The position numbers and the translations under genes were made by a program. Shown piece by piece: positions 37,729-47,098 of a stretch of 64,000 nucleotides of DNA. Each line of letters begins with the position of its first letter. Within the stretch, counting starts at the first letter, position 1. The notes under the pieces were generated by a model. It did not search any database and was not told the origin of the DNA. It saw nothing but the letters and a program-made list of their open reading frames with translations. The stretch is from Pseudomonas sp. PA27(2017). Lineage in GTDB: Bacteria; Pseudomonadota; Gammaproteobacteria; Pseudomonadales; Pseudomonadaceae. Location of the stretch: NCBI RefSeq assembly GCF_001945445.1, contig NZ_MSXW01000016.1, forward strand, positions 124,001 through 188,000, read 5' to 3'.

Positions 37729-38079
37729 TCAGGCGGTAGCGCGGTAGGAACCGTCGCGACCACGGCGGGCCCACATCATCTTGGCAGCAGTCGGGTTGAT
37801 CGGCGCGCCCGTGAAGGTTGGCAGGCTGCGATCGATCCATTGGGCGCCCTGCCCCTTCCAGTTGATTTCGCCGCTGATCAGCTTGCTGTCACGCATGATC
37901 TCATGCAGCAGCGCCTGAACGCGGGTCTCGCAGAAAACGGTCTGGCGGTCGATCGCCTTCACGAAAGCAACTTCACCATCCTTGCGCAACGTCATCAGCA
38001 ACATCCCGTCGGGGCGCTTCTTGAAATCGATGGCGTAGTCCGGGAGGTTTTCGATCAGGTGCTGGATGGCGTATTGCAT
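37729..38079 (-). CDS. Hypothetical protein, 116 aa
   Basis: A small soluble protein I do not recognise. It opens MQYAIQHLIENLPDYAIDF, has a predicted beta-hairpin (DGMLLMTLRKDGEVAFVKAID) and a helix (TRVQALLHEIMRDSKLI), and ends in a basic, Trp-containing tail (KMMWARRGRDGSYRATA). Its good terminator, AT-rich upstream region and complete separation from neighbours suggest a genuine single-gene unit, perhaps a pseudomonad-specific stress or growth-phase protein. It resembles short DUF3509-like Pseudomonas proteins in shape, but I am not confident of that. Confidence 0.65.
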   Translation of the reverse strand: MQYAIQHLIENLPDYAIDFKKRPDGMLLMTLRKDGEVAFVKAIDRQTVFCETRVQALLHEIMRDSKLISGEINWKGQGAQWIDRSLPTFTGAPINPTAAKMMWARRGRDGSYRATA

Positions 38080-38203
38080 GGCTCGTACCCTCTGAGTGGT
38101 GTTCCTTCGTCGAGAGGGATATTGCAGGCTGCATGCCAGCTATAGGAAAAAACTAAGTCACTGATTTAAAAGGACTATTTAAAGATAAAAAATAATTGAA
38201 CTA

Positions 38204-38245
38204 TGCATCCTGCACGGTAACCAGATTCTGGTCGTGCAAGATGCA
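38204..38245. promoter_or_regulatory. 42-base near-perfect hairpin in an AT-rich divergent spacer
   Basis: TGCATCCTGCACG (38204-38216) pairs with CGTGCAAGATGCA (38233-38245) with one mismatch, and inside it ACCAG pairs with CTGGT around ATT, giving 17 of 18 pairs over 42 bases. It sits between the divergent 116-aa and isochorismatase-fold genes, next to an unusually AT-rich block (38145-38203). There is no U-run, so it is not a simple terminator. It may be an operator or a folded leader RNA. Confidence 0.55.
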
Positions 38246-38324
38246 ATACTGGGAGGGAGGGGGATTATTCTATAGAGGGGTAATTTCCGCAGAAGTGCCC
38301 TTCCACCCGACACAAGGCAGTCTC

Positions 38325-38882
38325 ATGGCCCTCCCTACCCTGATCATCATCGACATGCAGCGCGGCATGCTCGAACCGGCAGCAGGCGTGCGCAACAACC
38401 CCGACGCCCCGAACCGCATCGCCGAACTGCTACAGGCCTGGCGATCGGCGCGCGCACCGGTGGTGCATGTGCGTCACATTTCCCGCTCGCCGGGCTCGCC
38501 GTTCGCACCGGGTCAGCCCGGTGCGCAATTCCAGCCAGCGCTGCAGCCGCTGCCCCAGGAACATGTGGTCGAGAAGAACGTGCCGGATGCATTCATCAAC
38601 TCGGCACTGGAACGCTGGCTGCGGGTTCGCGGCCTGGATTCACTGGTGATCGTCGGCGTCAGCACCAACAACTCCGTGGAAGCGACAGCGCGCACGGCCG
38701 GCAATCTGGGCTTCACCACCTATGTGATCGCCGATGGCTGCTTCACCTTCGCCAAGGCCGATTACCACGGGGTGCTGCGCAGCGCCGAGGACGTGCACGC
38801 CATGGCGCTGGCCAATCTGCAGGATGAGTACGCACAGGTCATTGAAAGCCAAGCAGCGCTAGCACTACTCAAGCAGATATAG
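38325..38882 (+). CDS. Isochorismatase-fold protein with Ser at the catalytic Cys position
   Basis: A 185-residue cysteine-hydrolase-family fold: Asp10 in IIIDMQ and Lys84 in VVEKNVPDAF are the usual catalytic Asp and Lys. The nucleophile motif, normally TxxCV, reads GVSTNNSVEAT, placing Ser117 where Cys is expected. I recall a subgroup with this NNS motif, so it may be a real subfamily and not a defect, but hydrolase activity should not be assumed. The ATG at 38325 has AAGG upstream. It converges on the glucarate-dehydratase-like gene. Confidence 0.85.
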   Translation: MALPTLIIIDMQRGMLEPAAGVRNNPDAPNRIAELLQAWRSARAPVVHVRHISRSPGSPFAPGQPGAQFQPALQPLPQEHVVEKNVPDAFINSALERWLRVRGLDSLVIVGVSTNNSVEATARTAGNLGFTTYVIADGCFTFAKADYHGVLRSAEDVHAMALANLQDEYAQVIESQAALALLKQI

Positions 38883-38928
38883 GAAAGGATTGAGGTGGCC
38901 ATGGGCGGCCACCTCGGCAGGTGGCGGA

Positions 38929-40206
38929 TCAGAACCGCGGCTTGAGCGCCTTCCAGCTCGGGTCGTACTTCTGCATCTGGGTCACGTCGTTACGCGAGCG
39001 GATGCCGCAGGTCAGGTACTGGTCGTTGAGCTTGGCCAACTGGTCGTAGTCCAGCTCGACGCCCAGGCCCGGCGCGTGGGTCAGTGTTACGCAGCCGTCG
39101 ACGATGGGCAGCTTGCCGCCCTTGATCACTTCCTCGTCCGGCTCCTGCCACGGATAGTGGGTATCGCAGGCGTAGGACAGGTTCGGCACCGCCGCCGCCA
39201 CATGGGTCATGGCCATCAGGCTGATGCCCAAGTGCGAGTTGGAATGCATCGACACGCCCAGACCAAAGGTGTCGCACATGCGCGCGAGGATCTGCGTATC
39301 GCGCAAGCCGCCCCAGTAATGATGGTCGGCCAGCACGATCTGCACGCTGTTCAGCGCCACGCTGCGGCGGAACTCGTCGAAGTCGGTGACCACCATATTG
39401 GTCGCCAGCGGGATACCGGTGCGCTTGTGCACCTCGGCCATGCCTTCCAGCCCCGGGCACGGGTCTTCGTAGTATTCCAGATCATCGCCCATCAGCTCGG
39501 CCATGCGCAGCGATGTTTCCACCGACCAGTTACCATTCGGGTCGATACGCAGCGGCGCTTCCGGGAAGGCCTGGCGCAGCGCCTTGATGCACGCCACTTC
39601 ATGCTCAGGGCCGAGCAAGGTACCGGCCTTGAGCTTGATGCTCTTGAAGCCGTTCTCTTCGATCATGGTGCGCGCCTGGGCGACGATCTGCTCGGGGCTG
39701 ATGCCCTCGCCCCAGCGATCGGGCTTGTAGGGTGAGCCCACGTGCTCGGCGTACTTGAGAAACAGGTAGGCGCTGAATGGCACGCGATCGCGCACCGCAC
39801 CACCGAGCAGATCCACCAGCGGCATGCCCAGGGAACGCGCCTGCAGATCGAGAAAGGCCACCTCGAAAGCCGAATAGGCATTGGCCACCTGTTTGCTCGG
39901 GTGCGAGCCCGGCGCCAGTTCGGCGCCCGCGGTGCCCGGTTTGAGCGCGGCCACGGTCTTCACCACCCTGGCGCGCAAGCCGTTCAGGTCAAAGGGGTCG
40001 AGACCGACCAGCGAATCCTGCATGGCCTGCAGCACGCTGAGCACCGGCGCATCGCCGTAGCTTTCGCCCAGGCCAATGAAACCGTTGTCGCTTTCCACTT
40101 CGATGATCGAACGCAGTGCGTAGGGCTCATGGATACCGCTGGCGTTGAGCAGCGGTGCGTCACGGAACGCAATCGGCGTCACGCGTACCTGTTTGATCCT
40201 CATCAT
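38929..40206 (-). CDS. Glucarate dehydratase family enzyme (enolase superfamily)
   Basis: A 425-residue enolase-superfamily member aligned with GudD: the base Lys pair in FKSIKLKAG, metal ligands in RIDPNGNW and YYEDPC, and the catalytic His in MHSNSHLGIS. GudD dehydrates D-glucarate or L-idarate to 5-keto-4-deoxyglucarate. Several positions differ from E. coli GudD (446 residues), so a related sugar acid is possible and I leave the symbol blank. It follows its transporter gene by 54 bases with AAGGAA before the ATG, and a LysR gene is divergent, forming a small catabolic unit. Confidence 0.88.
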   Translation of the reverse strand: MMRIKQVRVTPIAFRDAPLLNASGIHEPYALRSIIEVESDNGFIGLGESYGDAPVLSVLQAMQDSLVGLDPFDLNGLRARVVKTVAALKPGTAGAELAPGSHPSKQVANAYSAFEVAFLDLQARSLGMPLVDLLGGAVRDRVPFSAYLFLKYAEHVGSPYKPDRWGEGISPEQIVAQARTMIEENGFKSIKLKAGTLLGPEHEVACIKALRQAFPEAPLRIDPNGNWSVETSLRMAELMGDDLEYYEDPCPGLEGMAEVHKRTGIPLATNMVVTDFDEFRRSVALNSVQIVLADHHYWGGLRDTQILARMCDTFGLGVSMHSNSHLGISLMAMTHVAAAVPNLSYACDTHYPWQEPDEEVIKGGKLPIVDGCVTLTHAPGLGVELDYDQLAKLNDQYLTCGIRSRNDVTQMQKYDPSWKALKPRF

Positions 40207-40260
40207 TCAAATTCCTTGTGCTGGAAGTAGCGGCGCGGGCCTGGCCAGCGCCGGTGCATG

Positions 40261-41673
40261 TCAGGCAGGCGTTACGGCAGGCTTGGGGCTCACGCCATTG
40301 CCGTTGCCCTTGGCGCCCTTGCTGGTCTTGGTCATGAACACCAGGATGCCGGCAACCAGCGAGACCACGGCCAGACCGATCAGCCCGCCCTCGATGGAGC
40401 CGGTGTGCTGCTCGAGATAACCGAAGGTGGCCGGCGCCACGAAGCCGCCCAGGCTGCCTACCGAGTTGATCAGGGCGATCACCGCCGCGGCGATGCGCGC
40501 ATCCAGATAGGCCTGGGGAATCGGCCAGAACAGCGAGGACGCCGCCTTGAAGCCAATGGCCGCGAAGCAGATGGCGACGAAGGAGAACACCGGCCCGCCG
40601 GTGGTCGACATGAACAGTCCGAACGCCGCGATGATGAACGCCGCCGAGGCCCAGGCCTGTTGCCACTTGTAGCGCGAGGCCAGGGCCGCGAAGGCATACA
40701 TGGCAGCGACCGAGATGATCCAGGGAATGGAGTTGAACAGGCCGACCTCGAAGTCGCCCAGCCCGCCCATGGAGCGGATGATGCTCGGCAGCCAGAAGGT
40801 ACAACCATAGATGGTCAGTGAAATGGAGAAGTACAGGAAGCAGAACAGCATGATCTGCGGGTCACGCAGCAGCTTGAACACCGAGTGTTTGACCGCACCG
40901 GTCTCCCCCGCCGCCAGCTGTCGCTGACGCTGCTCTTCGTCGATGCAGTCGGTCAGTGCCTGGCTTTCCTCACGGGTCAGCCACTTGGCGTCCTTGGGCA
41001 GCGAGTCCAGCCAGAACCACACGAAGCCGCACAGCAGCACCGAGAACATGCCCTCGATGAAGAACATCCACTGCCAGCCCTTCATGCCCAGACCGTCGAT
41101 CTGCAGCAACGCGCCCGAGAGCGGGCCGGAGATGATCGAAGCGATCGCCGAGCCACTCAGGAAGATGGCCATGGCCTTGCCGCGTTCGCCGGCCGGTAGC
41201 CACTTGGTGAAGTAGTACACCACGCCCGGGAAGAACCCGGCCTCGGCGACGCCGAGCAAGAAGCGCAGGATGTAGAACCAGGTTTCGTTGGGCACGAAGG
41301 CCATGGCGGTGGCGACGATGCCCCAGGTGAACATGATCCGGGTCAGCCACACCTTGGCGCCGTAGCGCTGCAGCAGCATGTTCGAGGGAACTTCGAACAG
41401 CGCGTAGCCGATGAAGAACAGGCCGGCGCCTAAGCCATAAGCAGCGGCGCCGATACCCAGGTCGGTTTCCAGGTGGCTGCGCACGAAGCCGATGTTCACC
41501 CGGTCGATGTAGTTGACGATGAACATGACCACGAACAGCGGCAAGACGTGGCGTTTCACTTTCGAGACCGCGCGGGCGACAACCTGCGGGTCGGCTGAAC
41601 CTTGGACGTTATTCAATTGGGGCGACTCCCGATCATTGTTTTTGTGGGATGCGCCGATCATGTACGCGGGCAT
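40261..41673 (-). CDS. MFS transporter, anion:cation symporter family (sugar-acid type)
   Basis: A 470-residue permease with twelve predicted helices and the ACS-family opening (NYIDRVNIGF, where many members have NYIDRxxL). It resembles GudP/phthalate-type carriers that bring sugar acids or other organic anions in with protons. It is co-transcribed with the dehydratase gene downstream, which implies the two share a substrate. The start is uncertain between ATG codons at 41673 and 41661; only the first has a weak purine tract. Confidence 0.9.
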   Translation of the reverse strand: MPAYMIGASHKNNDRESPQLNNVQGSADPQVVARAVSKVKRHVLPLFVVMFIVNYIDRVNIGFVRSHLETDLGIGAAAYGLGAGLFFIGYALFEVPSNMLLQRYGAKVWLTRIMFTWGIVATAMAFVPNETWFYILRFLLGVAEAGFFPGVVYYFTKWLPAGERGKAMAIFLSGSAIASIISGPLSGALLQIDGLGMKGWQWMFFIEGMFSVLLCGFVWFWLDSLPKDAKWLTREESQALTDCIDEEQRQRQLAAGETGAVKHSVFKLLRDPQIMLFCFLYFSISLTIYGCTFWLPSIIRSMGGLGDFEVGLFNSIPWIISVAAMYAFAALASRYKWQQAWASAAFIIAAFGLFMSTTGGPVFSFVAICFAAIGFKAASSLFWPIPQAYLDARIAAAVIALINSVGSLGGFVAPATFGYLEQHTGSIEGGLIGLAVVSLVAGILVFMTKTSKGAKGNGNGVSPKPAVTPA

Positions 41674-41681
41674 TGATCCCG

Positions 41682-41720
41682 TCTAATCTATATTGGCATT
41701 CGATTGATACCTGGATTAGA
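41682..41720. promoter_or_regulatory. Inverted-repeat operator between MFS and LysR genes
   Basis: TCTAATC (41682-41688) faces GATTAGA (41714-41720), 32 bases apart, filling the 50-base space between the divergent transporter and LysR starts. A LysR tetramer typically spans such spacing. The two divergent promoters must overlap here. Confidence 0.55.
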
Positions 41721-41723
41721 TCA

Positions 41724-42623
41724 ATGTTCGAGCTCGCTCAACTGCGCTGCTTCACCACCGTCGCCACCGAACTCAACTTTCGCCGCGCCGCCGAACGGCT
41801 GAACATGACCCAGCCACCACTGAGCCGGCAGATCCAGCTGCTCGAACACAGCCTGGGCGTCGAACTGTTCACCCGCAGTACGCGCAGCGTCGCGCTCACC
41901 GCCGCCGGCCGGGCGTTCTTCATCGAAGCGCAGAACCTGCTGGAGCGCGCCCACCAGGCCGCCGCCTCGGCGCGGCGCTTCGCCGCCGGTGATATCGGCT
42001 CGGTGAGCATCAGCTTCGTGGGCAGTGCAGTGTATGAATTCCTGCCCCGGGTGATCGCCGAGGCGCGCCTCAATCAGCCCCAGGTGAAGATTTCCCTGAG
42101 CGAGATGAACACCCACCAGCAACACGAAGCGCTGCGCACCCGGCGCATCGACCTGGGCATCGTGCGCCAGCCGCTGCTGCAGGCCGGCTACGAAAACGAA
42201 TGTTTGGTGCGCGAACCCTTCGTGCTGGCCATCCCCCGCCAGCACCCGCTGGCCGCGGTCGGTCAGGTGGGCGTCCGGGATCTGGATGGCGCGCCCTTCC
42301 TGATGTACGCCCACGCCGCCTACCCGCCGTTCAACGAGCTGTTGACCGGCATGTTTCGATCGGCCGGCGTGGCCCCGGAATACGTGCAATGGCTGGGCTC
42401 GTCGCTGACCATTCTGGCGCTGGTCAACGCCGGTATGGGCCTGGCCCTGGTACCTCGCTGCGCCACCAACGTGGTGTTCAAGAACGTGTGCTTTCGCGAG
42501 ATCGACCTCGGCGAAGGCATCCAGAGCGAGCTGCACCTGACCTGGCGCAGCAACAACGACAACCCGGCGTGCATGATGCTGTTGGAAGCCATCCGCGCAG
42601 CAGTTGCCGCGGAAATGCTCTGA
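41724..42623 (+). CDS. LysR family regulator of the dehydratase/transporter unit
   Basis: A 299-residue LysR regulator with the N-terminal helix-turn-helix (MFELAQLRCFTTVATELNFRRAAERLNMTQPPLSRQI) over about 1-60 and a periplasmic-binding-like effector domain from about 90. It most resembles the CatR/BenM group that senses aromatic or organic acids. The ATG at 41724 follows immediately after the GATTAGA operator half. It likely activates the MFS-dehydratase unit in response to its substrate. Confidence 0.93.
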   Translation: MFELAQLRCFTTVATELNFRRAAERLNMTQPPLSRQIQLLEHSLGVELFTRSTRSVALTAAGRAFFIEAQNLLERAHQAAASARRFAAGDIGSVSISFVGSAVYEFLPRVIAEARLNQPQVKISLSEMNTHQQHEALRTRRIDLGIVRQPLLQAGYENECLVREPFVLAIPRQHPLAAVGQVGVRDLDGAPFLMYAHAAYPPFNELLTGMFRSAGVAPEYVQWLGSSLTILALVNAGMGLALVPRCATNVVFKNVCFREIDLGEGIQSELHLTWRSNNDNPACMMLLEAIRAAVAAEML

Positions 42624-42685
42624 AGACGGACGACGCCCTAGCCTGCGGTTGAGCCCAGCGCTACTCAGGCTACGGGCAGATCGTT

Positions 42686-44041
42686 TCAGTGCTTGTCCAT
42701 GCCCAGTTTCTTTTCCAGGTAATGGATGTTGATCCCACCCTGGCAGAACCCCTTGTCGCGAACCAGGTCGCGGTGCAGCGGCACGTTGGTCTTGATACCG
42801 TCGACGACGATCTCGTCCAGGGCGTTGCGCATGCGGGCCAAGGCCTCGTCGCGGGTCACGCCGTAGGTGATCAGCTTGCCGATCAGCGAGTCGTAGTTCG
42901 GCGGTACCGAGTAACCGCTGTACAGGTGCGAGTCGACACGCACACCGAAACCGCCCGGGGCATGGAAGTGCTTCACCTTGCCGGGGCAAGGCATGAAGTT
43001 ATCCGGGTCTTCGGCGTTGATGCGGCACTCCAGAGCGTGGCCCAGGAGCTTGATGTCTTCCTGCTTGTAGGACAGCTTGTTGCCCGCGGCGATGCTGAGC
43101 ATCTCCTTGACGATGTCGATGCCGGTGACCATTTCAGTAACCGGGTGCTCGACCTGAACGCGGGTGTTCATCTCGATGAAGTAGAAACGACCGTCTTCAT
43201 AGAGGAACTCGAAGGTACCGGCACCGCGGTAGCCGATCTCGATGCAGGCATCGACGCAGCGCTTGAGCACTTCGGCGCGGGCCTTCTCGTCGATCAGCGG
43301 CGCCGGGGCTTCTTCCAGCACTTTCTGGTGACGGCGCTGCAGCGAGCAGTCGCGGTCGTACAGGTGGATGGCGTTGCCCTGGCCGTCGGACAGCACCTGG
43401 ACTTCCACGTGACGCGGGTTGCCGAGGAACTTCTCCAGGTAGACCATCGGGTTGCCGAACGCGGCACCGGCTTCGGTGCGCGTCAGCTTGGCCGACTTGA
43501 TCAGGTCTTCTTCCTTCCACACCACGCGCATGCCACGACCACCACCGCCGCCGGCGGCCTTGATGATCACCGGGTAGCCGACTTCACGGGCGATGCGCAG
43601 GGCTTGAGCTTCGTCTTCCGGCAGCGGGCCGTCGGAGCCTGGAACCACCGGTACGCCGGCCTTGATCATGGCGTCCTTGGCGGACACCTTGTCACCCATC
43701 AGGCGGATGGTGTCGGCTTTCGGGCCGATGAAGGCGAACCCGGAGTTTTCCACCTGCTCGGCGAAGTCGGCATTTTCCGCAAGGAAGCCGTAGCCGGGGT
43801 GGATGGCGGTGGCACCGGTAACTTCCGCGGCGCTGATGATGGCCGGGATGTTCAGGTACGACAGGTTGCCCGGCGCCGGGCCGATGCACACGGATTCGTC
43901 AGCCAGGGCCAGGTGCATCAGCTCGCGGTCGGCAGTGGAGTGCACGGCCACGGTCTTGATGCCCAGCTCCTTGCAGGCACGCAGGATGCGCAGGGCGATC
44001 TCGCCGCGGTTGGCGATCAGAACTTTTTCCAGCTTCTGCAT
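42686..44041 (-). CDS. accC: Biotin carboxylase subunit of acetyl-CoA carboxylase
   Basis: AccC carboxylates the biotin on AccB with bicarbonate and ATP, the first half of malonyl-CoA synthesis. The 451-residue protein has [11 protein letters not shown] at the start, the ATP-grasp glycine loop [11 protein letters not shown], and the catalytic [12 protein letters not shown] segment. The ATG at 44041 matches the family start; one codon set upstream (44059) overlaps accB as ATGA and is possible. It is the last gene of aroQ-accB-accC. Ends in the usual [12 protein letters not shown]. Confidence 0.97.
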   Translation of the reverse strand: MQKLEKVLIANRGEIALRILRACKELGIKTVAVHSTADRELMHLALADESVCIGPAPGNLSYLNIPAIISAAEVTGATAIHPGYGFLAENADFAEQVENSGFAFIGPKADTIRLMGDKVSAKDAMIKAGVPVVPGSDGPLPEDEAQALRIAREVGYPVIIKAAGGGGGRGMRVVWKEEDLIKSAKLTRTEAGAAFGNPMVYLEKFLGNPRHVEVQVLSDGQGNAIHLYDRDCSLQRRHQKVLEEAPAPLIDEKARAEVLKRCVDACIEIGYRGAGTFEFLYEDGRFYFIEMNTRVQVEHPVTEMVTGIDIVKEMLSIAAGNKLSYKQEDIKLLGHALECRINAEDPDNFMPCPGKVKHFHAPGGFGVRVDSHLYSGYSVPPNYDSLIGKLITYGVTRDEALARMRNALDEIVVDGIKTNVPLHRDLVRDKGFCQGGINIHYLEKKLGMDKH

Positions 44042-44058
44042 TACGGGTTCCCCGTGCA

Positions 44059-44514
44059 TCAGACGATGGTGAACAGCGGTTGATCGTATTCCACCGGCTG
44101 GCCGTTCTCGCCCAGGATGGATTCGATCGTGCCGCTGGTTTCGGCCTCGATGTGGTTCATCATCTTCATCGCTTCGACGATGCAGAGGATGTCGCCTTTC
44201 TTCACGGTCGAACCGACTTCAACGAAGTTGGCCGAAGTCGGCGAAGCGGCGCGGTAGAAGGTACCGACCATTGGCGAACGCACCACGGTGCCGTTCAGCT
44301 TGGCGGCGGCCGGAGCAGCTTCAGCGGCAGCGGCTACTGGAGCAGCGGCGGCAGCGACCGGAGCGGGCGCCGGTGCGTAGGTCGGTTGGGCGTAAGCCGG
44401 TTGCTTGCCATGACGGCTGATGCGTACGGACTCTTCGCCCTCTTTGATTTCCAGCTCGTCGATGCCGGACTCTTCCAGCAGCTCGATCAGTTTTTTGACT
44501 TTGCGAATATCCAT
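44059..44514 (-). CDS. accB: Biotin carboxyl carrier protein
   Basis: A 151-residue carrier of the acetyl-CoA carboxylase complex. The N-terminal domain (1-35) is followed by an Ala/Pro-rich linker (about 40-72) and a biotinyl domain with Lys117 in EAMKMMN, the biotinylation site. Spacing to accC is close, consistent with the stoichiometric expression known for accBC. Upstream lies palindromic repeat copy C, which separates it from aroQ. Confidence 0.97.
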   Translation of the reverse strand: MDIRKVKKLIELLEESGIDELEIKEGEESVRISRHGKQPAYAQPTYAPAPAPVAAAAAPVAAAAEAAPAAAKLNGTVVRSPMVGTFYRAASPTSANFVEVGSTVKKGDILCIVEAMKMMNHIEAETSGTIESILGENGQPVEYDQPLFTIV

Positions 44515-44576
44515 AGGTGTTCAACTCCCAGTCTGGTCAGGGTCGTTCAAGTTGTGTAAATGAACCGCCGCTTGAG

Positions 44577-44733
44577 CAGATTATGCGAAAGCTACTGCGC
44601 TCGGTCATGCTGCGTTAAAAACCGGCTCGGATGCGAGTCCAATCGAAAAGCTCATTTACAACTCGTAAACTGCGCTTTTTCGCCGTTTTTTGCCTCGCCT
44701 GACCTTCGCTCGCTACGCTTTCACATGATCTGT
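44577..44733. repeat. Palindromic intergenic repeat, copy C (diverged)
   Basis: A 157-base element with ends GCAGATTATGCGAAAGC and GCTTTCACATGATCTG (inverted, imperfect) and the family core GCTCATTTACAACTCGTAAACTGCG followed by CTTTTTCGCC. The arms have drifted from copies A and B, but the centre is conserved. It lies inside the aroQ-accB spacer, so it is transcribed on any aroQ-accB read-through message. Confidence 0.8.
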
Positions 44734-44746
44734 CATGGCGTCGGTT

Positions 44747-45196
44747 TCAGGTGTTTTTGCTCGCCAGGTTTTCCAGGGCCGCGTCGAGGGCCAGCCGATA
44801 ACCGCTGGCGCCGAGACCGCAGATCACGCCTACCGCCACGTCGGAGAAGTAGGAGTGGTGCCGGAAAGGCTCGCGCTTGTGCACGTTGGACAGGTGCACT
44901 TCGATGAATGGGATGCTCACCGCCAGCAATGCGTCACGTAATGCGACGCTGGTGTGGGTGAAGGCTGCCGGGTTGATGATGATGAAGTCGACGCCTTCGC
45001 CGCGGGCGGCGTGGATGCGTTCGATCAGTTCGTACTCGGCGTTGCTCTGCAGGTGCAGCAGATGATGGCCGGCTTCACGGGCGCGTTGTTCCAGGTCGAG
45101 GTTGATCTGTTCCAGCGTGGTGGCGCCATAGGTGCCTGGCTCTCGGGTGCCGAGCAGGTTCAAATTGGGGCCGTGCAAAACCAGCAGGGTCGACAT
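44747..45196 (-). CDS. aroQ: Type II 3-dehydroquinate dehydratase
   Basis: AroQ converts 3-dehydroquinate to 3-dehydroshikimate in the shikimate pathway. The 149-residue protein carries the [13 protein letters not shown] opening with Arg18, Tyr23 of the flexible lid, the [10 protein letters not shown] segment and the catalytic His of EVHLSN. It precedes accB and accC as in P. aeruginosa, though separated from accB by 232 bases containing repeat copy C. A GGAAG purine tract lies just ahead of the ATG. Confidence 0.96.
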   Translation of the reverse strand: MSTLLVLHGPNLNLLGTREPGTYGATTLEQINLDLEQRAREAGHHLLHLQSNAEYELIERIHAARGEGVDFIIINPAAFTHTSVALRDALLAVSIPFIEVHLSNVHKREPFRHHSYFSDVAVGVICGLGASGYRLALDAALENLASKNT

Positions 45197-45316
45197 GATC
45201 CGGGCTTCCTTCTTTTTAGCTGCGCGGACTCTGCCAGAAGTGCCGTAGGGCTGTCCAGTTTTTGGGAGTAGTCAGCACGATCCGTGCAGGGTTGGCCGAA
45301 TATGTGACCGAATTGC

Positions 45317-47098
45317 CTAGAATCGTTCTCGCGCGCTTTGCAGACGCTCGGAAAAGCCCTGCGCATCGATTTCCCCGACTACCCGCAATTCCTGCATTTC
45401 CTGCCCGTTGGCGGCGAACAACTGGATCGCCGGTGGCCCGAACAGGCCATAGCGATCCAGCAACGCGCGCTGGGCGGCGGTGCTGTCGGTCATGTCGAAA
45501 CGCAGCAGGCGATAGTCGGTCAATTGCGGGCCAATCTGCGCAGAATGGAACACTTCGCGCTCGATCTTCTTGCAACTGATGCACCAGTCGGCGTACCAGT
45601 CGAGCAATAGCGGCTGGCCGCTGCTCTTGGCCTCGGTTAACGCGGCGTCCAGCTCGGCAGGCGTGCTGACCGTCTGCCAGCTACCGGCGGTTTTCGATTG
45701 AGTGCTGGCGATATCGCCCGCGAGGGGCTGCAACGGATCGTCGTTGCCCTTCAGAGCGCCCGTCCAGGCCGCCAGTGCGTAGACCAGCAGTGCCAGCCCG
45801 AGCAGTTGGGCGAGCTTGCCGCGTTCATCTTTGGCGGTGAATTCCAGGGCGCCGAGGAACAGCGCGACGCCGGCGGCCAGCAGCCCCCACAGCGCCAGGG
45901 AAATCTGCCCCGGCAGCACCCGTTCGAGTAGCCATACCGAGACGCCCAGCAGCATCACGCCAAAGGCGTTGCGCACGGCGACCATCCAGGTGCCGGATTT
46001 GGGCAGCAGGGCGCCTCCACCTGCGGCGAAGATCACCAGCGGCGTGCCCATGCCCAGGCCCAGAGCGAACAATTGCAGGGCGCCGCCTGCGGCATCGCCG
46101 GTGCTGCTGATATAGAGGAGCAGCGCAGTGAACGGCGCGGTGATGCACGGTGAAACGATCAGGCTGGACAGCACGCCCAGCGTCGCCGCGCCGGCGATGG
46201 TGCCGCCTTGGGTCTGCGCGGCCTTGCGGTCCAGGCGTTCACGAACGAACGCCGGCAGGCGCAGTTCGAAGACGCCGAACATGGCCACCGCGAACAGCGC
46301 GAAGAACAGTGCGAAGGGCACCAGAATCCACGGCGACTGCAGCATGGCCTGCAGGTTGAGCTTGGCGCCGAACAACCCCATCAGCGCGCCGAGCGCGGCG
46401 TAGCAGGCGGCCATTGGCAGCACGTAGGCCAGCGATAACACCAGGCCGCGGCTCTTGCTCGGCCGGCCGCGTAGCACCACGCCGGAGAGAATCGGCAGCA
46501 TGGGCAGCACGCAAGGCGTGAAGGTCAGCGTCAGGCCGGCAGCGAACATCAGCGCCAGGTCGGTCCAGCTCCAGGTGGTTTTGCCGGTTGCGGGCGTACC
46601 TGCGCCATCGACCTGGGCGGCAGCAGCGCCGCCATTGATGGCCAGCGTCTCGGTTTCCGGTGGATAGCACAGGCCCTTGTCCGCACAGCCCTGATAGGTG
46701 ACGGCGAGGTTGAGCGGCTTGTCGTCCGGGTTGTTCAGTGGGATGTCGACATCCAGCACTTCATAGAACACCTGCACATCGCCGAAGTACTGATCGTTCT
46801 TGTGCAGACCTTCCGGCACCTCGACGGGCGCACCGGCCAGCGCTGCCGGTTCGATCTTGAATTTGAACTGGTGGCGATACAGGTAATAGCCCTCGGCCGC
46901 AACGAAACGCACTTTCGCAGACGTCGGCGAGCTGCTGACCAGGCTGAGTTTGAAGGCCTCGCGTACCGGCAGGAAGTCGTCGCTGTTGTTCAGTGCCTGG
47001 CCCAGCGGCGCGGCATTCGGGCGGCTGTCGAACACCCCAGCGCCGGCAGGCAGGACGACGAACAACAGCAGCAGGCAGATAAGACGTGGCATGGGCAT
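45317..47098 (-). CDS. dsbD: Thiol:disulfide interchange protein DsbD
   Basis: DsbD carries electrons from cytoplasmic thioredoxin to the periplasm to reduce DsbC and cytochrome-maturation partners. It has a signal peptide, a periplasmic N-terminal domain with a Cys pair (CADKGLC near 127-133), eight membrane helices with two central cysteines, and a C-terminal thioredoxin domain with CISC in WYADWCISCKK. The length of 593 fits the family. The start lies at 47098 or the next ATG at 47092; the preceding open frame lacks a signal sequence. It is followed by aroQ, as in P. aeruginosa. Confidence 0.95.
   Translation of the reverse strand: MPMPRLICLLLLFVVLPAGAGVFDSRPNAAPLGQALNNSDDFLPVREAFKLSLVSSSPTSAKVRFVAAEGYYLYRHQFKFKIEPAALAGAPVEVPEGLHKNDQYFGDVQVFYEVLDVDIPLNNPDDKPLNLAVTYQGCADKGLCYPPETETLAINGGAAAAQVDGAGTPATGKTTWSWTDLALMFAAGLTLTFTPCVLPMLPILSGVVLRGRPSKSRGLVLSLAYVLPMAACYAALGALMGLFGAKLNLQAMLQSPWILVPFALFFALFAVAMFGVFELRLPAFVRERLDRKAAQTQGGTIAGAATLGVLSSLIVSPCITAPFTALLLYISSTGDAAGGALQLFALGLGMGTPLVIFAAGGGALLPKSGTWMVAVRNAFGVMLLGVSVWLLERVLPGQISLALWGLLAAGVALFLGALEFTAKDERGKLAQLLGLALLVYALAAWTGALKGNDDPLQPLAGDIASTQSKTAGSWQTVSTPAELDAALTEAKSSGQPLLLDWYADWCISCKKIEREVFHSAQIGPQLTDYRLLRFDMTDSTAAQRALLDRYGLFGPPAIQLFAANGQEMQELRVVGEIDAQGFSERLQSARERF

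Noticed and set aside
41724..42623. Possible duplication of the two LysR genes (41724 and 61809)
   Set aside because: Only the general LysR helix-turn-helix pattern is shared; the effector domains do not match.
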